A stretch of 64,000 nt of DNA from assembly GCA_019637555.1 (NCBI GenBank), contig JAHBVK010000003.1, positions 1 through 64,000 on the forward strand, in the 5' to 3' direction. The stretch comes from Anaerolineae bacterium. Lineage in GTDB: Bacteria; Chloroflexota; Anaerolineae; Aggregatilineales; UBA2796. The translations under genes and the position numbers were made by a program. The notes under the pieces were generated by a model. The model searched no databases, was not told where the DNA came from, and saw nothing but the letters and a program-made list of their open reading frames with translations. This document shows positions 40,085-47,872 of this stretch, one piece after another (the stretch's first letter is position 1; each line of letters starts with the position of its first letter).

Positions 40085-41554
40085 ATGAGTGCCGACATCA
40101 CCACCTCAACAGCCAAAAGCACACCTACCCAATATTCCGTTAATGTGTGGCAGTGGCTGACCAAAGTCCCACAGGTTGAGAAGAAAGCATACAGTGCAGA
40201 TCAGGTTCGTCTGCTAGCGATCATCGCGCCGATGTTGGCAGCGCTGGTGATCATTGCGGCGCTGGCGCTGTGGATCACCAGCGATGGCACGCTCGCTTCA
40301 CTTTCCGGCGTCGTGGTACTGATGATCGCTGCTGCGGAACTGCTTGGTTCGTGGGCGCTCAATCGTCAAGGTTCGTACACCACAGCGGCGATGGGTGTGA
40401 TCGCTACGATGATCGCGGCACCGCTGCTGCTGCTCCTAGTCAGCGAGAGAAACAGCGCACTGCTGGTATTTTCAGCCATCGTGGCGGCGACCAGTGTGCC
40501 GCTGTGCAGTGTGTTCCTGCCGGAGCGCAACTGGACATCCCGTGCGACTGCAATCGTGCTGATCGCGTTTTGCCTGCTGCCTGTGGTCGCGCCCCGCTAT
40601 GCTTTTAGCGAGGTGATCTTCCCGCTGCTGGCATTATCACTGGTCACGCTGATCAATGTGATGCACGAGTATCGTTATCGCGCTTTCGCGGGGACGCAAC
40701 AGGCACAGCAAGCGCAGTTTGAGGCGGAGAAAAACGCACTGCAAACCGCACAACAGGCAAGTGAAGCGGTGCTGCGGCAGACGATTGCCAAGCTGGAGCA
40801 GCAGATCAAAGATAGCGCCATCGAGTTGGAAGCGACTGTCGATGAGTTCGTGCGCGTGAATGAGGAAGTGGAGCAGGCAAAAGAGGCAGCCGAAAAAGCG
40901 CGGGCAGAGACGGAACGTGCCAACACGGTGAAATCGGCGTTCCTCGCCAGCATGTCCCATGAACTACGAACGCCGCTCAATGCTGTGATCAACTTCACCA
41001 AATTTGTAGCGAAGGGTTCGATGGGTCCGGTCAACGAGGAGCAGGTAGAAACGCTCAACGAAGTGATCGACAGCGCGCGCCATCTGCTCAACCTGATCAA
41101 CGACGTGCTGGACATGTCCAAGATCGAATCCGGTTCGCTCAATCTGTTCATCGAGAACAACGTCAGCTTGAAAGCCATCCTTGAGACGGTGGTCTCGACG
41201 GGCAAGAGCTTGATCGTCGAGAAGGAGATCGAACTCAAGACCGAGATCGCCGATATGCTGCCGCTGATCAAAGGTGATCGACAGCGCATCCTGCAAATCC
41301 TCTTGAACATCGTCTCTAACGCTATTAAGTTCACCGACGAGGGTTACGTCAGCATCAAGGCTTACCGTCAGGATCAAGAGGTCGTCTTTGCCATCGAAGA
41401 TACCGGCGCTGGCATCGCGGCGGAAGATCAGGCTGCGGTGTTCGAAGCCTTCAAGCAGACGACGACGGGACTGCGGCAGGGTGGCGGCACCGGCTTGGGC
41501 ATGCCGATCACCAAGAATCTGGTGGAGGCGCACGGTGGACGACCCTCACCCTGA
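40085..41554 (+). CDS. Membrane sensor histidine kinase, 3' end frameshifted
   Basis: A 489-residue kinase as read. Residues 45-200 hold about five membrane helices (LLAIIAPMLAALVIIAALAL; LLALSLVTLINVMHE); a long coiled coil follows (about 200-275, QQAQFEAEKNALQTAQQASE). HisKA with the phospho-histidine in SMSHELRTPLNAVINF (about 295) and HATPase N, G1 and G2 boxes (ILLNIVSNAIKFT; IEDTGAGIA; GGGTGLGMPI) are intact. The frame then breaks: after VEAHGGR it stops at 41552. In the next frame 41542-41640 reads TLTLSSEVGKGSVFTVYLPI, the expected last strands. One base is missing near 41540-41542, so the intended gene ends at 41640. Three receivers follow. Confidence 0.85.
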   Translation: MSADITTSTAKSTPTQYSVNVWQWLTKVPQVEKKAYSADQVRLLAIIAPMLAALVIIAALALWITSDGTLASLSGVVVLMIAAAELLGSWALNRQGSYTTAAMGVIATMIAAPLLLLLVSERNSALLVFSAIVAATSVPLCSVFLPERNWTSRATAIVLIAFCLLPVVAPRYAFSEVIFPLLALSLVTLINVMHEYRYRAFAGTQQAQQAQFEAEKNALQTAQQASEAVLRQTIAKLEQQIKDSAIELEATVDEFVRVNEEVEQAKEAAEKARAETERANTVKSAFLASMSHELRTPLNAVINFTKFVAKGSMGPVNEEQVETLNEVIDSARHLLNLINDVLDMSKIESGSLNLFIENNVSLKAILETVVSTGKSLIVEKEIELKTEIADMLPLIKGDRQRILQILLNIVSNAIKFTDEGYVSIKAYRQDQEVVFAIEDTGAGIAAEDQAAVFEAFKQTTTGLRQGGGTGLGMPITKNLVEAHGGRPSP

Positions 41555-41640
41555 GCAGCGAGGTGGGCAAGGGGTCTGTGTTCACGGTTTACCTGCCCAT
41601 TGTCTCTCAAAACGCCGAAGTGGCAATTGCGCTGAACTAA
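41542..41640 (+). pseudogene. Out-of-frame C-terminal end of the histidine kinase
   Basis: 33 codons in the frame one base off from the kinase, coding the final HATPase strands (SSEVGKGSVFTVYLPI) and a tail VSQNAEVAIALN before TAA. It continues the kinase exactly where that frame ends, which marks a one-base deletion rather than a separate gene. Confidence 0.8.
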
Positions 41641-41662
41641 GCAGCCTGAGCAGGAGAACTAG

Positions 41663-42070
41663 ATGAACACGTTACCCACCATCCTGTATGTAGAAGATGA
41701 AGTGCGCAGCCGCAAAGTGATGCGCTTACTGGCTAACGATTTGGGACTGCCGCAGGTGATGATACTAGAGGATAGCAGCGATTTCCTAGCGCGGATGCAG
41801 GCGCTGGAACACAAACCCGATGTCATCTTTCTGGATATTCACGTCAGACCGTACACGGGCTTCGAGATGCTCAAGATGCTGCGCGAATCAGCGCTGTTTC
41901 CGGGCGTCCCCGTCGTCGCTATGACTGCCAGTGTGATGAACGAGGAAGTAGCGCAGCTTCGAACCGCTGGCTTTGACGGCTGCATCGCTAAACCAATCGA
42001 TGTGGATAACTTCCCCGATACCTTGAACCGCATCATGAACGGAGAAACAATCTGGAGGATCATCGCCTGA
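41663..42070 (+). CDS. Single-domain response regulator
   Basis: A 135-residue receiver with AGGAG 6 bases before its ATG. The acidic pocket is YVEDE, the phosphoacceptor is in VIFLDIHVRP (about 55), the switch Thr is in VVAMTASV and the lysine in CIAKPID. No output domain. It starts 23 bases after the (restored) kinase end, so it is the likely first phosphate acceptor of that kinase. Confidence 0.9.
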   Translation: MNTLPTILYVEDEVRSRKVMRLLANDLGLPQVMILEDSSDFLARMQALEHKPDVIFLDIHVRPYTGFEMLKMLRESALFPGVPVVAMTASVMNEEVAQLRTAGFDGCIAKPIDVDNFPDTLNRIMNGETIWRIIA

Positions 42071-42140
42071 GCCACGATCCGATCCAACAGACATCGTCGC
42101 AGTAACCTGAGTTGGCTCAAAAGGTAGATGTAAGTTCACT

Positions 42141-42566
42141 ATGTTGCTCAAAGGCAAACGCATTTTCATCGTAGAAGACAACCTTAGCAATCGTGTCGTG
42201 TTCCAGATGATGTTACTCGTGGAGGGCGCAACCATCGAGTTTGAACGGTGGGGTCGGGATGCAGTGCTGCGCTTGCAGCGATTTTCCGATGTCGATCTGA
42301 TCATCCTAGATTTGATGCTGCATAACGGAGTCAGCGGGTACGACATCTTCCAAGAAATCCGGCAGCGCCCGGAGTTCGACAAGATTCCGATTGTGGCTGT
42401 TTCCGCTGCCGATGCTTCAGTGGCGATTCCTAAAACGCAGCAGATGGGTTTTTCAGGTTTCATTGCCAAGCCGATCAACGACGATGTTTTTGCTACCTAT
42501 CTCGCGGCGATCCTCGCGGGAGAACAGGTCTGGCACAGCGGAGATCGAATCGCTGGCAAGGTGTAG
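42141..42566 (+). CDS. Single-domain response regulator
   Basis: A 141-residue receiver: FIVEDN, LIILDLML (phosphoacceptor about 54), VAVSAAD (Ser in place of the usual Thr switch) and FIAKPIN. The ribosome site is weak (AAGG well upstream). Second of three consecutive stand-alone receivers. Confidence 0.88.
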   Translation: MLLKGKRIFIVEDNLSNRVVFQMMLLVEGATIEFERWGRDAVLRLQRFSDVDLIILDLMLHNGVSGYDIFQEIRQRPEFDKIPIVAVSAADASVAIPKTQQMGFSGFIAKPINDDVFATYLAAILAGEQVWHSGDRIAGKV

Positions 42567-42644
42567 ATTAGGGTCAAGGGTCTAACGTCTTACGTCTGAA
42601 GTCCGAACACAAACGCCTTCGCAAATTTCCATTCAGGAGTACTA

Positions 42645-43034
42645 ATGAATCAGGCACATGCACTCATCATCGACGACAATGCCAAGAATCTGAGCGTCCT
42701 CGCCCGTCTGCTAGCGGAAGAACAGGTGGGCAGCACGCAGGTGACCAATCCGCGTCAGCTCGCCAGCACCGTTGAGACGCTGGACTCCGTTGATGTAGTG
42801 TTTCTGGATCTGGAATTGCCCAACACGAACGGATATGAAATTCTGGATATTTTGCATGCGGATGATCGCTTCGCAGGGGTGCCGATTGTGGCGTATACCG
42901 TCCACGTCAGCGAGATCAACGCCGCGCAGCAGCGAGGGTTTCACAGCTTCCTCGGCAAGCCTATCGATCCTGACAAGTTCCACAATCAACTAGCGCGCAT
43001 TCTCAGCGGTGAACCCGTCTGGGAGACAGTCTAG
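42645..43034 (+). CDS. Single-domain response regulator
   Basis: A 129-residue receiver with AGGAG 5 bases before its ATG: LIIDDN, VVFLDLELPN (phosphoacceptor about 50), VAYTVHV and FLGKPID. Ends the kinase-receiver run; a terminator hairpin follows at 43066. Confidence 0.88.
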   Translation: MNQAHALIIDDNAKNLSVLARLLAEEQVGSTQVTNPRQLASTVETLDSVDVVFLDLELPNTNGYEILDILHADDRFAGVPIVAYTVHVSEINAAQQRGFHSFLGKPIDPDKFHNQLARILSGEPVWETV

Positions 43035-43065
43035 CGCCAATAGGCTGTGAGCACGTTCTGAAAAA

Positions 43066-43099
43066 AGATCGCCAATATCGGTTCCGGTATTGGCGATCT
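43066..43099. terminator. Bidirectional terminator between receiver and Ser/Thr kinase genes
   Basis: 12-bp stem agatcgccaata / tattggcgatct with a 10-base loop. A-run before (43061-43066) and tttt after (about 43102) give both strands a T-run. Confidence 0.75.
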
Positions 43100-43120
43100 G
43101 CTTTTCACCATCCCACCCAA

Positions 43121-43375
43121 TCATTTCGATGGCTCGATGTATATATCGTCGATATAGCCTTTCCCTACCGCATTCGGATCATGCCAGAACTGAATCCAGT
43201 GAATGAAATCGTGTGCCTTGCCGACTTCTGCCGTCTTCGGAATTGCTGATCCAATTCGACGCTCATCTACAAAACAGGAGATGGCGGAAGTTTGGGTATT
43301 GACCTCCATTCGGAAGGTATACCACTGATCATATTGTGGTGCGCTTATAGAGGCGTAGTAACCATCCGTCGAATC
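43121..43375 (-). pseudogene. Out-of-frame C-terminal end of the Ser/Thr kinase sensor domain
   Basis: In the neighbouring frame this reads DSTDGYYASISAPQYDQWYT, FRMEVNTQTSAISCFVDERR and ends DDIYIEPSK. It is the natural end of the concanavalin-like extracellular domain that the kinase frame leaves unfinished. Confidence 0.8.
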
Positions 43376-45186
43376 GGGTTGTAAGCGAAATTATTCACGT
43401 GCGCGAAGGCTCGAACCCCGTAAGTACGTGAAGCACTGAGTCCACATTGGGCGCTCCAAGCATCGTTGGAATCGGCTTGAATATTCAGGTTGTGACCGAT
43501 GATTAGCCCGTTATGATCGCTGGATGACAAACGTATCCGTGCTTGATAAATCCCCAGTTCACTGAATGGATACAGCGGCTTTCGATAAATGATACTAAGC
43601 CCGCAGTTTAAACCATCCGAGGTTTGCTTATTGGCGTACAGCAGCGCGCCATCTGTTTGGAAGAAGATGCATTCAGACGGCGCTTGGAAGTGCGCGAAAA
43701 TACTGGTATCAAACCATCCATCGTAGATCTGATTGTCGAATCCGTAGCTAAACACAGGATCAAGCGTAGGCGTTATCGTCGGCGTTGATGTATGGGTGCG
43801 CGTTGGTCTGGGTGTCCTAGTAGAGGATGGCGTGTAGGTCACGCTCGGCGTGTAAGTGGTGGTGATAGATGGCGTATAGGTCGCCGTTGGAGTCGCCGTC
43901 CACAGCGTTGACGTGAGCGTTTGTCCCTGATTGTAGATATCGGTGCGAGCGGCATTGATCGTGGCTTCTATGGCGTTGGTTGCCATTGCCGCAGCTACTG
44001 CGTCTACAGTGGGGATCGCCGTTGGTGGCACAGGCGTGCTGCTCGGCTCTGGCGTATTGGTCGCCGTTACCGTGGCGGGAATGCTGGTCTGCGTTGCCGT
44101 TGCTGACGGCGTGAAGGTGATGCTGGCTGTTGCCGTCACATCTGTTGTCGGTTCGATCTGCGCGACAGCCGCCGACGTGGATGTTGAAATCACTGAATCG
44201 CTCGGGGCGCTTGCTGTCCTAGAACTCAGTAGTATGACGCCCACAATCACGAACACTGCGACTATAGCGATTCCGAGCACGACTCCGCGCCCTGATCGGC
44301 GTTTTGGCAGCGGACTAGTTTGCCACTGCTGTTCGTCTTCCGCCTGTTCCAACCCACTGGAATGCTGTATGAGTGCCTGTCGAAAGGTACTGGCGACCTC
44401 GCCCGCTGATTGATAGCGCTGGCTAGGGTCTTTCGCCATGGCTTTGGCGATCACCCGTTCAACGCTAATCGGGACATCAGCGCGAATCGTGCTGATCGGT
44501 GCTGGCATCTCGTGGATATGCTTATGCATCAGCGCGAAGGGAGTCTCTGCCTCGAAAGGCACCTGTCCGGTCAGCGTTTCATAGAGCATTACGCCGAGCG
44601 CGTAAACATCAACCTTCGCATCTATGGGTTTGCCCTGCCACTGCTCAGGAGCCATGTAGGTTGGAGTGCCCATCACCATGCCACTTGCGGTTAAACCACC
44701 CGGCTCATTGAGGATCTTAGCGATGCCGAAATCGCTGAGGATCACGTTCCGTTCGTTGTCCAGCAGTACGTTCTGCGGTTTTAAGTCACGGTGGACGATT
44801 CCCTGTCTGTGCGCGTGATCCAGTGCCGAGGCAAGTTGATCGAGGAGTCGCGCGGTCTCCTCCAGCGATAGCGGGTTCCGCCGGATCAGGTCGGCAAGAC
44901 TACCGCCCGTTTGTAGTTCCATCACCAGATACACGGCATCGCCCTGATCGCCAAAATCAAAGACCTTGAGGATATAAGGATGTTTCAGGTTGGCGATTGT
45001 TTGTGCTTCGCGCCGAAAGCGATCGATGAATTCACCCATCTTCAGCAGATCGGGCTTGATCACTTTGATGGCAACATCTCGCTTGACGGAGGATTGACGG
45101 GCAAGATAAACCGCCGCCATGCCCCCTTTGCCCAGTAAAGAGATTAGTTCGTACTGTCCAAGCCGCTGTCCACTAAGGTCTGTCAT
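43345..45186 (-). CDS. Membrane Ser/Thr protein kinase with extracellular sensor, 3' end frameshifted
   Basis: A 613-residue kinase from ATG 45186 (LSGQRLGQYELISLLGKGGM). Kinase motifs: GKGGMA, VAIKVIKP, HRDLKPQNVLLD, DFGIAK, GTPTYMAPEQ. A single membrane helix follows at about 305-327 (GVVLGIAIVAVFVIVGVILL), then a long Thr/Pro/Ser stalk (TPTATYTPSITTTYTPSVTY) and a beta-sandwich sensor domain from about residue 495 (YGFDNQIYDGWFDTSIFAHF). The frame ends early with RRMVTTPL. On the other frame from about 43378 down to 43121, DSTDGYYASISAPQYDQWYT.., ..DDIYIEPS completes the sandwich. A base is missing in the CCC run at 43376-43378, so the intended gene ends at 43121. Confidence 0.88.
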   Translation of the reverse strand: MTDLSGQRLGQYELISLLGKGGMAAVYLARQSSVKRDVAIKVIKPDLLKMGEFIDRFRREAQTIANLKHPYILKVFDFGDQGDAVYLVMELQTGGSLADLIRRNPLSLEETARLLDQLASALDHAHRQGIVHRDLKPQNVLLDNERNVILSDFGIAKILNEPGGLTASGMVMGTPTYMAPEQWQGKPIDAKVDVYALGVMLYETLTGQVPFEAETPFALMHKHIHEMPAPISTIRADVPISVERVIAKAMAKDPSQRYQSAGEVASTFRQALIQHSSGLEQAEDEQQWQTSPLPKRRSGRGVVLGIAIVAVFVIVGVILLSSRTASAPSDSVISTSTSAAVAQIEPTTDVTATASITFTPSATATQTSIPATVTATNTPEPSSTPVPPTAIPTVDAVAAAMATNAIEATINAARTDIYNQGQTLTSTLWTATPTATYTPSITTTYTPSVTYTPSSTRTPRPTRTHTSTPTITPTLDPVFSYGFDNQIYDGWFDTSIFAHFQAPSECIFFQTDGALLYANKQTSDGLNCGLSIIYRKPLYPFSELGIYQARIRLSSSDHNGLIIGHNLNIQADSNDAWSAQCGLSASRTYGVRAFAHVNNFAYNPIRRMVTTPL

Positions 45187-45405
45187 AGAAGATTCTTTTG
45201 ATGAAAATGTAATGCCGCCGCGCAATCTACACTAATCATAGAATATTCGATGGTAAATGCAGTAAATCAGTCGTAATAGATCGTAAAAATTGACTCTTCA
45301 TCAGTATGAAGGGTGGTTTTGTAGGGTAGGCTGCCGGGAGATTGAAGGACGACAATCAAGGCGGAGGCTGCGATTTGGAGAAGTCAGGAAATGGGCAATC
45401 AAAAA

Positions 45406-45426
45406 GCGGTCACAAACTGTGACCGC
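45406..45426. terminator. Terminator of the Flp pilin gene
   Basis: Perfect 9-bp stem gcggtcaca / tgtgaccgc with a 3-base loop; on the minus strand it is followed by TTTTT, on the plus strand by ctttt. It lies 63 bases after the pilin stop. Confidence 0.85.
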
Positions 45427-45488
45427 CTTTTGTCCGTCTTGATCATCCCCTATCCGGGGAAATGATTGCTGAACGTAAGGGAGGGAGA

Positions 45489-45635
45489 TTAGAGATTGTT
45501 GACGATGTTAGAGAAGATATTGCCGATTGCCGGACCCAGCAGAGCCAGGATAACGATAACGACGACGGCGACCAGCACCAAGATCAGAGCGTACTCAACG
45601 AGACCCTGACCTTCTTCGCGTGGCATATACAACAT
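45489..45635 (-). CDS. Flp/Fap-type pilin
   Basis: A 48-residue prepilin, too short for many gene finders. It reads MLYMPREEGQGLVEYALILV then LVAVVVIVILALLGPAIGNI and FSNIVNNL. The EEGQGLVEYALIL segment is the Flp hallmark: prepilin peptidase cuts after the glycine, leaving the glutamate at +5 of a hydrophobic helix. GAGGAGG precedes the ATG by 11 bases. It has its own terminator. None of the tight-adherence machinery (CpaA, TadA, TadB/C) is in the window, so assembly genes must be elsewhere. Confidence 0.92.
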   Translation of the reverse strand: MLYMPREEGQGLVEYALILVLVAVVVIVILALLGPAIGNIFSNIVNNL

Positions 45636-45959
45636 AGTGATTGAATCCTCCTCTAGATGATGAATACTACCTCAATTATTCCTGAGGCGCGTTTGAACTA
45701 TATCATGCCCTTTTCCGTAAAGTCAACGGACAATAGAGGTGTAAACGACAATTGAGATTTCTTTGTTACTGACTGTTAGCGTGTTACGAATATTGTAAAA
45801 AATTAAGATGGCGCAATAAGCATATTCAAATATCAATAATTTAGAATAGATGTGCTTACCTCATGCAACTCCGATCTACGCTTAATATACAGTTGACATG
45901 CGGGAGCGAAACCGTTATCCTCAAGTTCCGATAAATGAGCCTCAAAGGACGGGGAAATC
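45636..45959. other. Divergent promoter region between Flp pilin and ArsR-type gene
   Basis: 324 bases, strongly AT-rich and without coding signal. It contains the promoter at 45893-45921 for the rightward gene; the leftward pilin promoter was not pinned down. Confidence 0.7.
45893..45921 (+). promoter_or_regulatory. Sigma-70-type promoter of the ArsR-type regulator
   Basis: -35 TTGACA (45893-45898, full consensus), 17-base spacer, -10 TATCCT (45916-45921, 4 of 6). The start codon is 39 bases downstream. Confidence 0.6.
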
Positions 45960-47024
45960 ATGCCATTTGAAGTCATCGAAACGCCGGATGCACTCGCCGA
46001 AGTGATGGAACTACGGACCTCCGTAGTTTATGAACTTCTCCTGAGCATCCGCACGCTGCTCAAACCGGCGCGATGGCACGAGGCATGGGCAGAACGCGCC
46101 CGCAGTAGTATTTCCCCAGAACTACTAGAAGAACTGACTTACCTCTATCACAACTTTAGCGAAGGTGGCTTGTACTTTGAGCTGCCCGTCGATTATGCAG
46201 ATCACGGCGATGTGCGGGGCTTCTTCCGTTACATGCGCAACCTTAGCGATGCGGATTTCATGTTTTATCTGCTAGGGCGCGTGATCAGCCGTGAGGATAT
46301 GCCGGAACTGCTCGCCCAACCGAACGCCGCCGATCTACTGCGCGAAACGATCATCTCTTTCAACAAGATTTATGATTGGTATACGCACAATCTGGATATG
46401 ATCGTGGGGAATATTCCAGCATTTAAGGCGCGTTTGCTCAAGGCATGGGAGCGCTATTGGGATACCTTCCTGAGCAACGAATTGGGAACGCTAGAAGCAT
46501 GCTGGAACATCGGCTTGCAGGAAAAAGGGCTGATCATGCAGCGGGAAGGCGGTAAGGCGCTCTACGAAAAGATCACAGGCAGCGACAAACTGCCCCAACA
46601 GGTACCCGCAGATATGGTGTACACCTCGATCACCTTCATCCCCGTCTGCTTGCTGCCCTCGCGCGTCTATAAGTTTTTCGGCTATGGTAACGTGACGCTG
46701 CTGTTCGATCCGCAGTACACCGAAGACCGCCGTCAAGCAGTCAAGCACGCAAAAGAGGAGGCGCTCTCTGCGCTAAAGGCACTGGATGACGAAACTCGCC
46801 TCAAAATCCTGCGACTGATCGTGCAGCACGGCAACCGTATGCACGGCAAGAACATCGCTGAACATCTCAACATTTCGGCGTCTGCCGTCAGCCGCCATCT
46901 GGCGCTGCTCAAAGAAGGCGGCTTGATCGTTGAGGAACCGCAAAAGAACCTCATCGCTTATCGCTTCAACAAAGAAACACTCAGCCAATTAACCGATAAG
47001 CTGTTAGACTACCTGTACGGCTAA
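45960..47024 (+). CDS. ArsR-type HTH transcriptional regulator with large N-terminal domain
   Basis: A 354-residue protein. The last 85 residues are an ArsR/MarR-like winged helix (LDDETRLKILRLIVQHGNRM; HGKNIAEHLNISASAVSRHL; ALLKEGGLIVEEPQKNLIAY). The first 260 residues are a helical domain without recognised signature (DALAEVMELRTSVVYELLLS; FRYMRNLSDADFMFYLLGRV), as in the DUF5937-like ArsR regulators of Gram-positives and Chloroflexota. No metal-binding CxC typical of ArsR sensors is seen, so it probably senses something other than metal. Beta-phosphoglucomutase lies 51 bases downstream. Confidence 0.82.
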   Translation: MPFEVIETPDALAEVMELRTSVVYELLLSIRTLLKPARWHEAWAERARSSISPELLEELTYLYHNFSEGGLYFELPVDYADHGDVRGFFRYMRNLSDADFMFYLLGRVISREDMPELLAQPNAADLLRETIISFNKIYDWYTHNLDMIVGNIPAFKARLLKAWERYWDTFLSNELGTLEACWNIGLQEKGLIMQREGGKALYEKITGSDKLPQQVPADMVYTSITFIPVCLLPSRVYKFFGYGNVTLLFDPQYTEDRRQAVKHAKEEALSALKALDDETRLKILRLIVQHGNRMHGKNIAEHLNISASAVSRHLALLKEGGLIVEEPQKNLIAYRFNKETLSQLTDKLLDYLYG

Positions 47025-47075
47025 ACCCAAACTTCATAATCGCTACGACTACAATGCAAAGGAGACGCGACTCTC

Positions 47076-47732
47076 GTGATTAGCGCGTTTGTTTTCGATC
47101 TGGATGGTGTGATCACCGACACGGCGGAATACCACTATCGCTCGTGGAAACGCCTAGCTGAAGAAGAAGGTATCCCTTTCACCCGCGAAGATAACGAGCA
47201 ACTCAGAGGCGTTTCGCGCCGCGAAAGCCTGCTGCTGCTGCTCAAGGGACGTGTTCTCGCCGAATCTCAAATGCAAGAGTGGATGGAGCGCAAGAACAAT
47301 TATTATCGCCAGTACCTCAAGGAAATTACCTCAGCTGACTTGCTGCCGGGTGTTCAAGCGTTTCTCACGGAGACGCGGGCATACGGCTTGAAGATTGGCT
47401 TGGCATCCGCCAGCAAGAATGCCAAAGACGTGCTCAACGGCTTGGGCATTATGGCGCTGTTTGATGCGGTGGGTGACGGCTACAGCGTGAGTAACACCAA
47501 GCCAGCGCCCGATCTGTTCGTGTGGGTTGCCGGACGCCTTGATCTGCCACCGGATCGCGTAGTTATCTTCGAGGATGCCGAAGCAGGGATTGCTGGCGCG
47601 TTGGCGGCAGGTATGTATGCCATCGGTTTAGGTCCGGCGGAGCGCGTGGGCAAGGCACATGTGATCCTACCCGATCTGCGGGATGCACACGTTCAGGCGC
47701 TATTGGATCGGCTGCCAGCGACACCCCGATAA
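47076..47732 (+). CDS. pgmB: Beta-phosphoglucomutase
   Basis: A 218-residue HAD phosphatase-fold mutase that interconverts beta-glucose-1-phosphate and glucose-6-phosphate in maltose/trehalose phosphorolysis. FDLDGVITDTAEYHYRSWKR carries the nucleophile Asp8 and acid/base Asp10, and the cap has RGVSRRESL, the substrate-binding motif of beta-PGM. Later motifs: IGLASASKNAKDVL, KPAPDLFVWVAGRL and VIFEDAEAGIAGALAAGM. The start is GTG 47076 with AAGGAG upstream. No sugar phosphorylase is adjacent. Confidence 0.9.
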   Translation: MISAFVFDLDGVITDTAEYHYRSWKRLAEEEGIPFTREDNEQLRGVSRRESLLLLLKGRVLAESQMQEWMERKNNYYRQYLKEITSADLLPGVQAFLTETRAYGLKIGLASASKNAKDVLNGLGIMALFDAVGDGYSVSNTKPAPDLFVWVAGRLDLPPDRVVIFEDAEAGIAGALAAGMYAIGLGPAERVGKAHVILPDLRDAHVQALLDRLPATPR

Positions 47733-47872
47733 CAGCGGCGTATCTGCTACTTTGCAGGCGGATAGGCTGTTAAATCGTTGAGAGATAGCAAAGGTTGAGT
47801 GCTGATACGCCGTATGATAAACTCATCATTGATCAATGAGTGTTGTAATAGTCGTTTTCCACTTGATGGTTA

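Noticed and set aside
41388..41666. 92-residue ORF overlapping the end of the histidine kinase
   Set aside because: It is a third frame with no domain pattern; the real continuation of the kinase is the frame of 41542-41640.
43121..43309. Separate 62-residue gene after the Ser/Thr kinase
   Set aside because: Its frame extends upstream without a start and completes the kinase's sensor domain, so it is the frameshifted 3' end rather than a gene.
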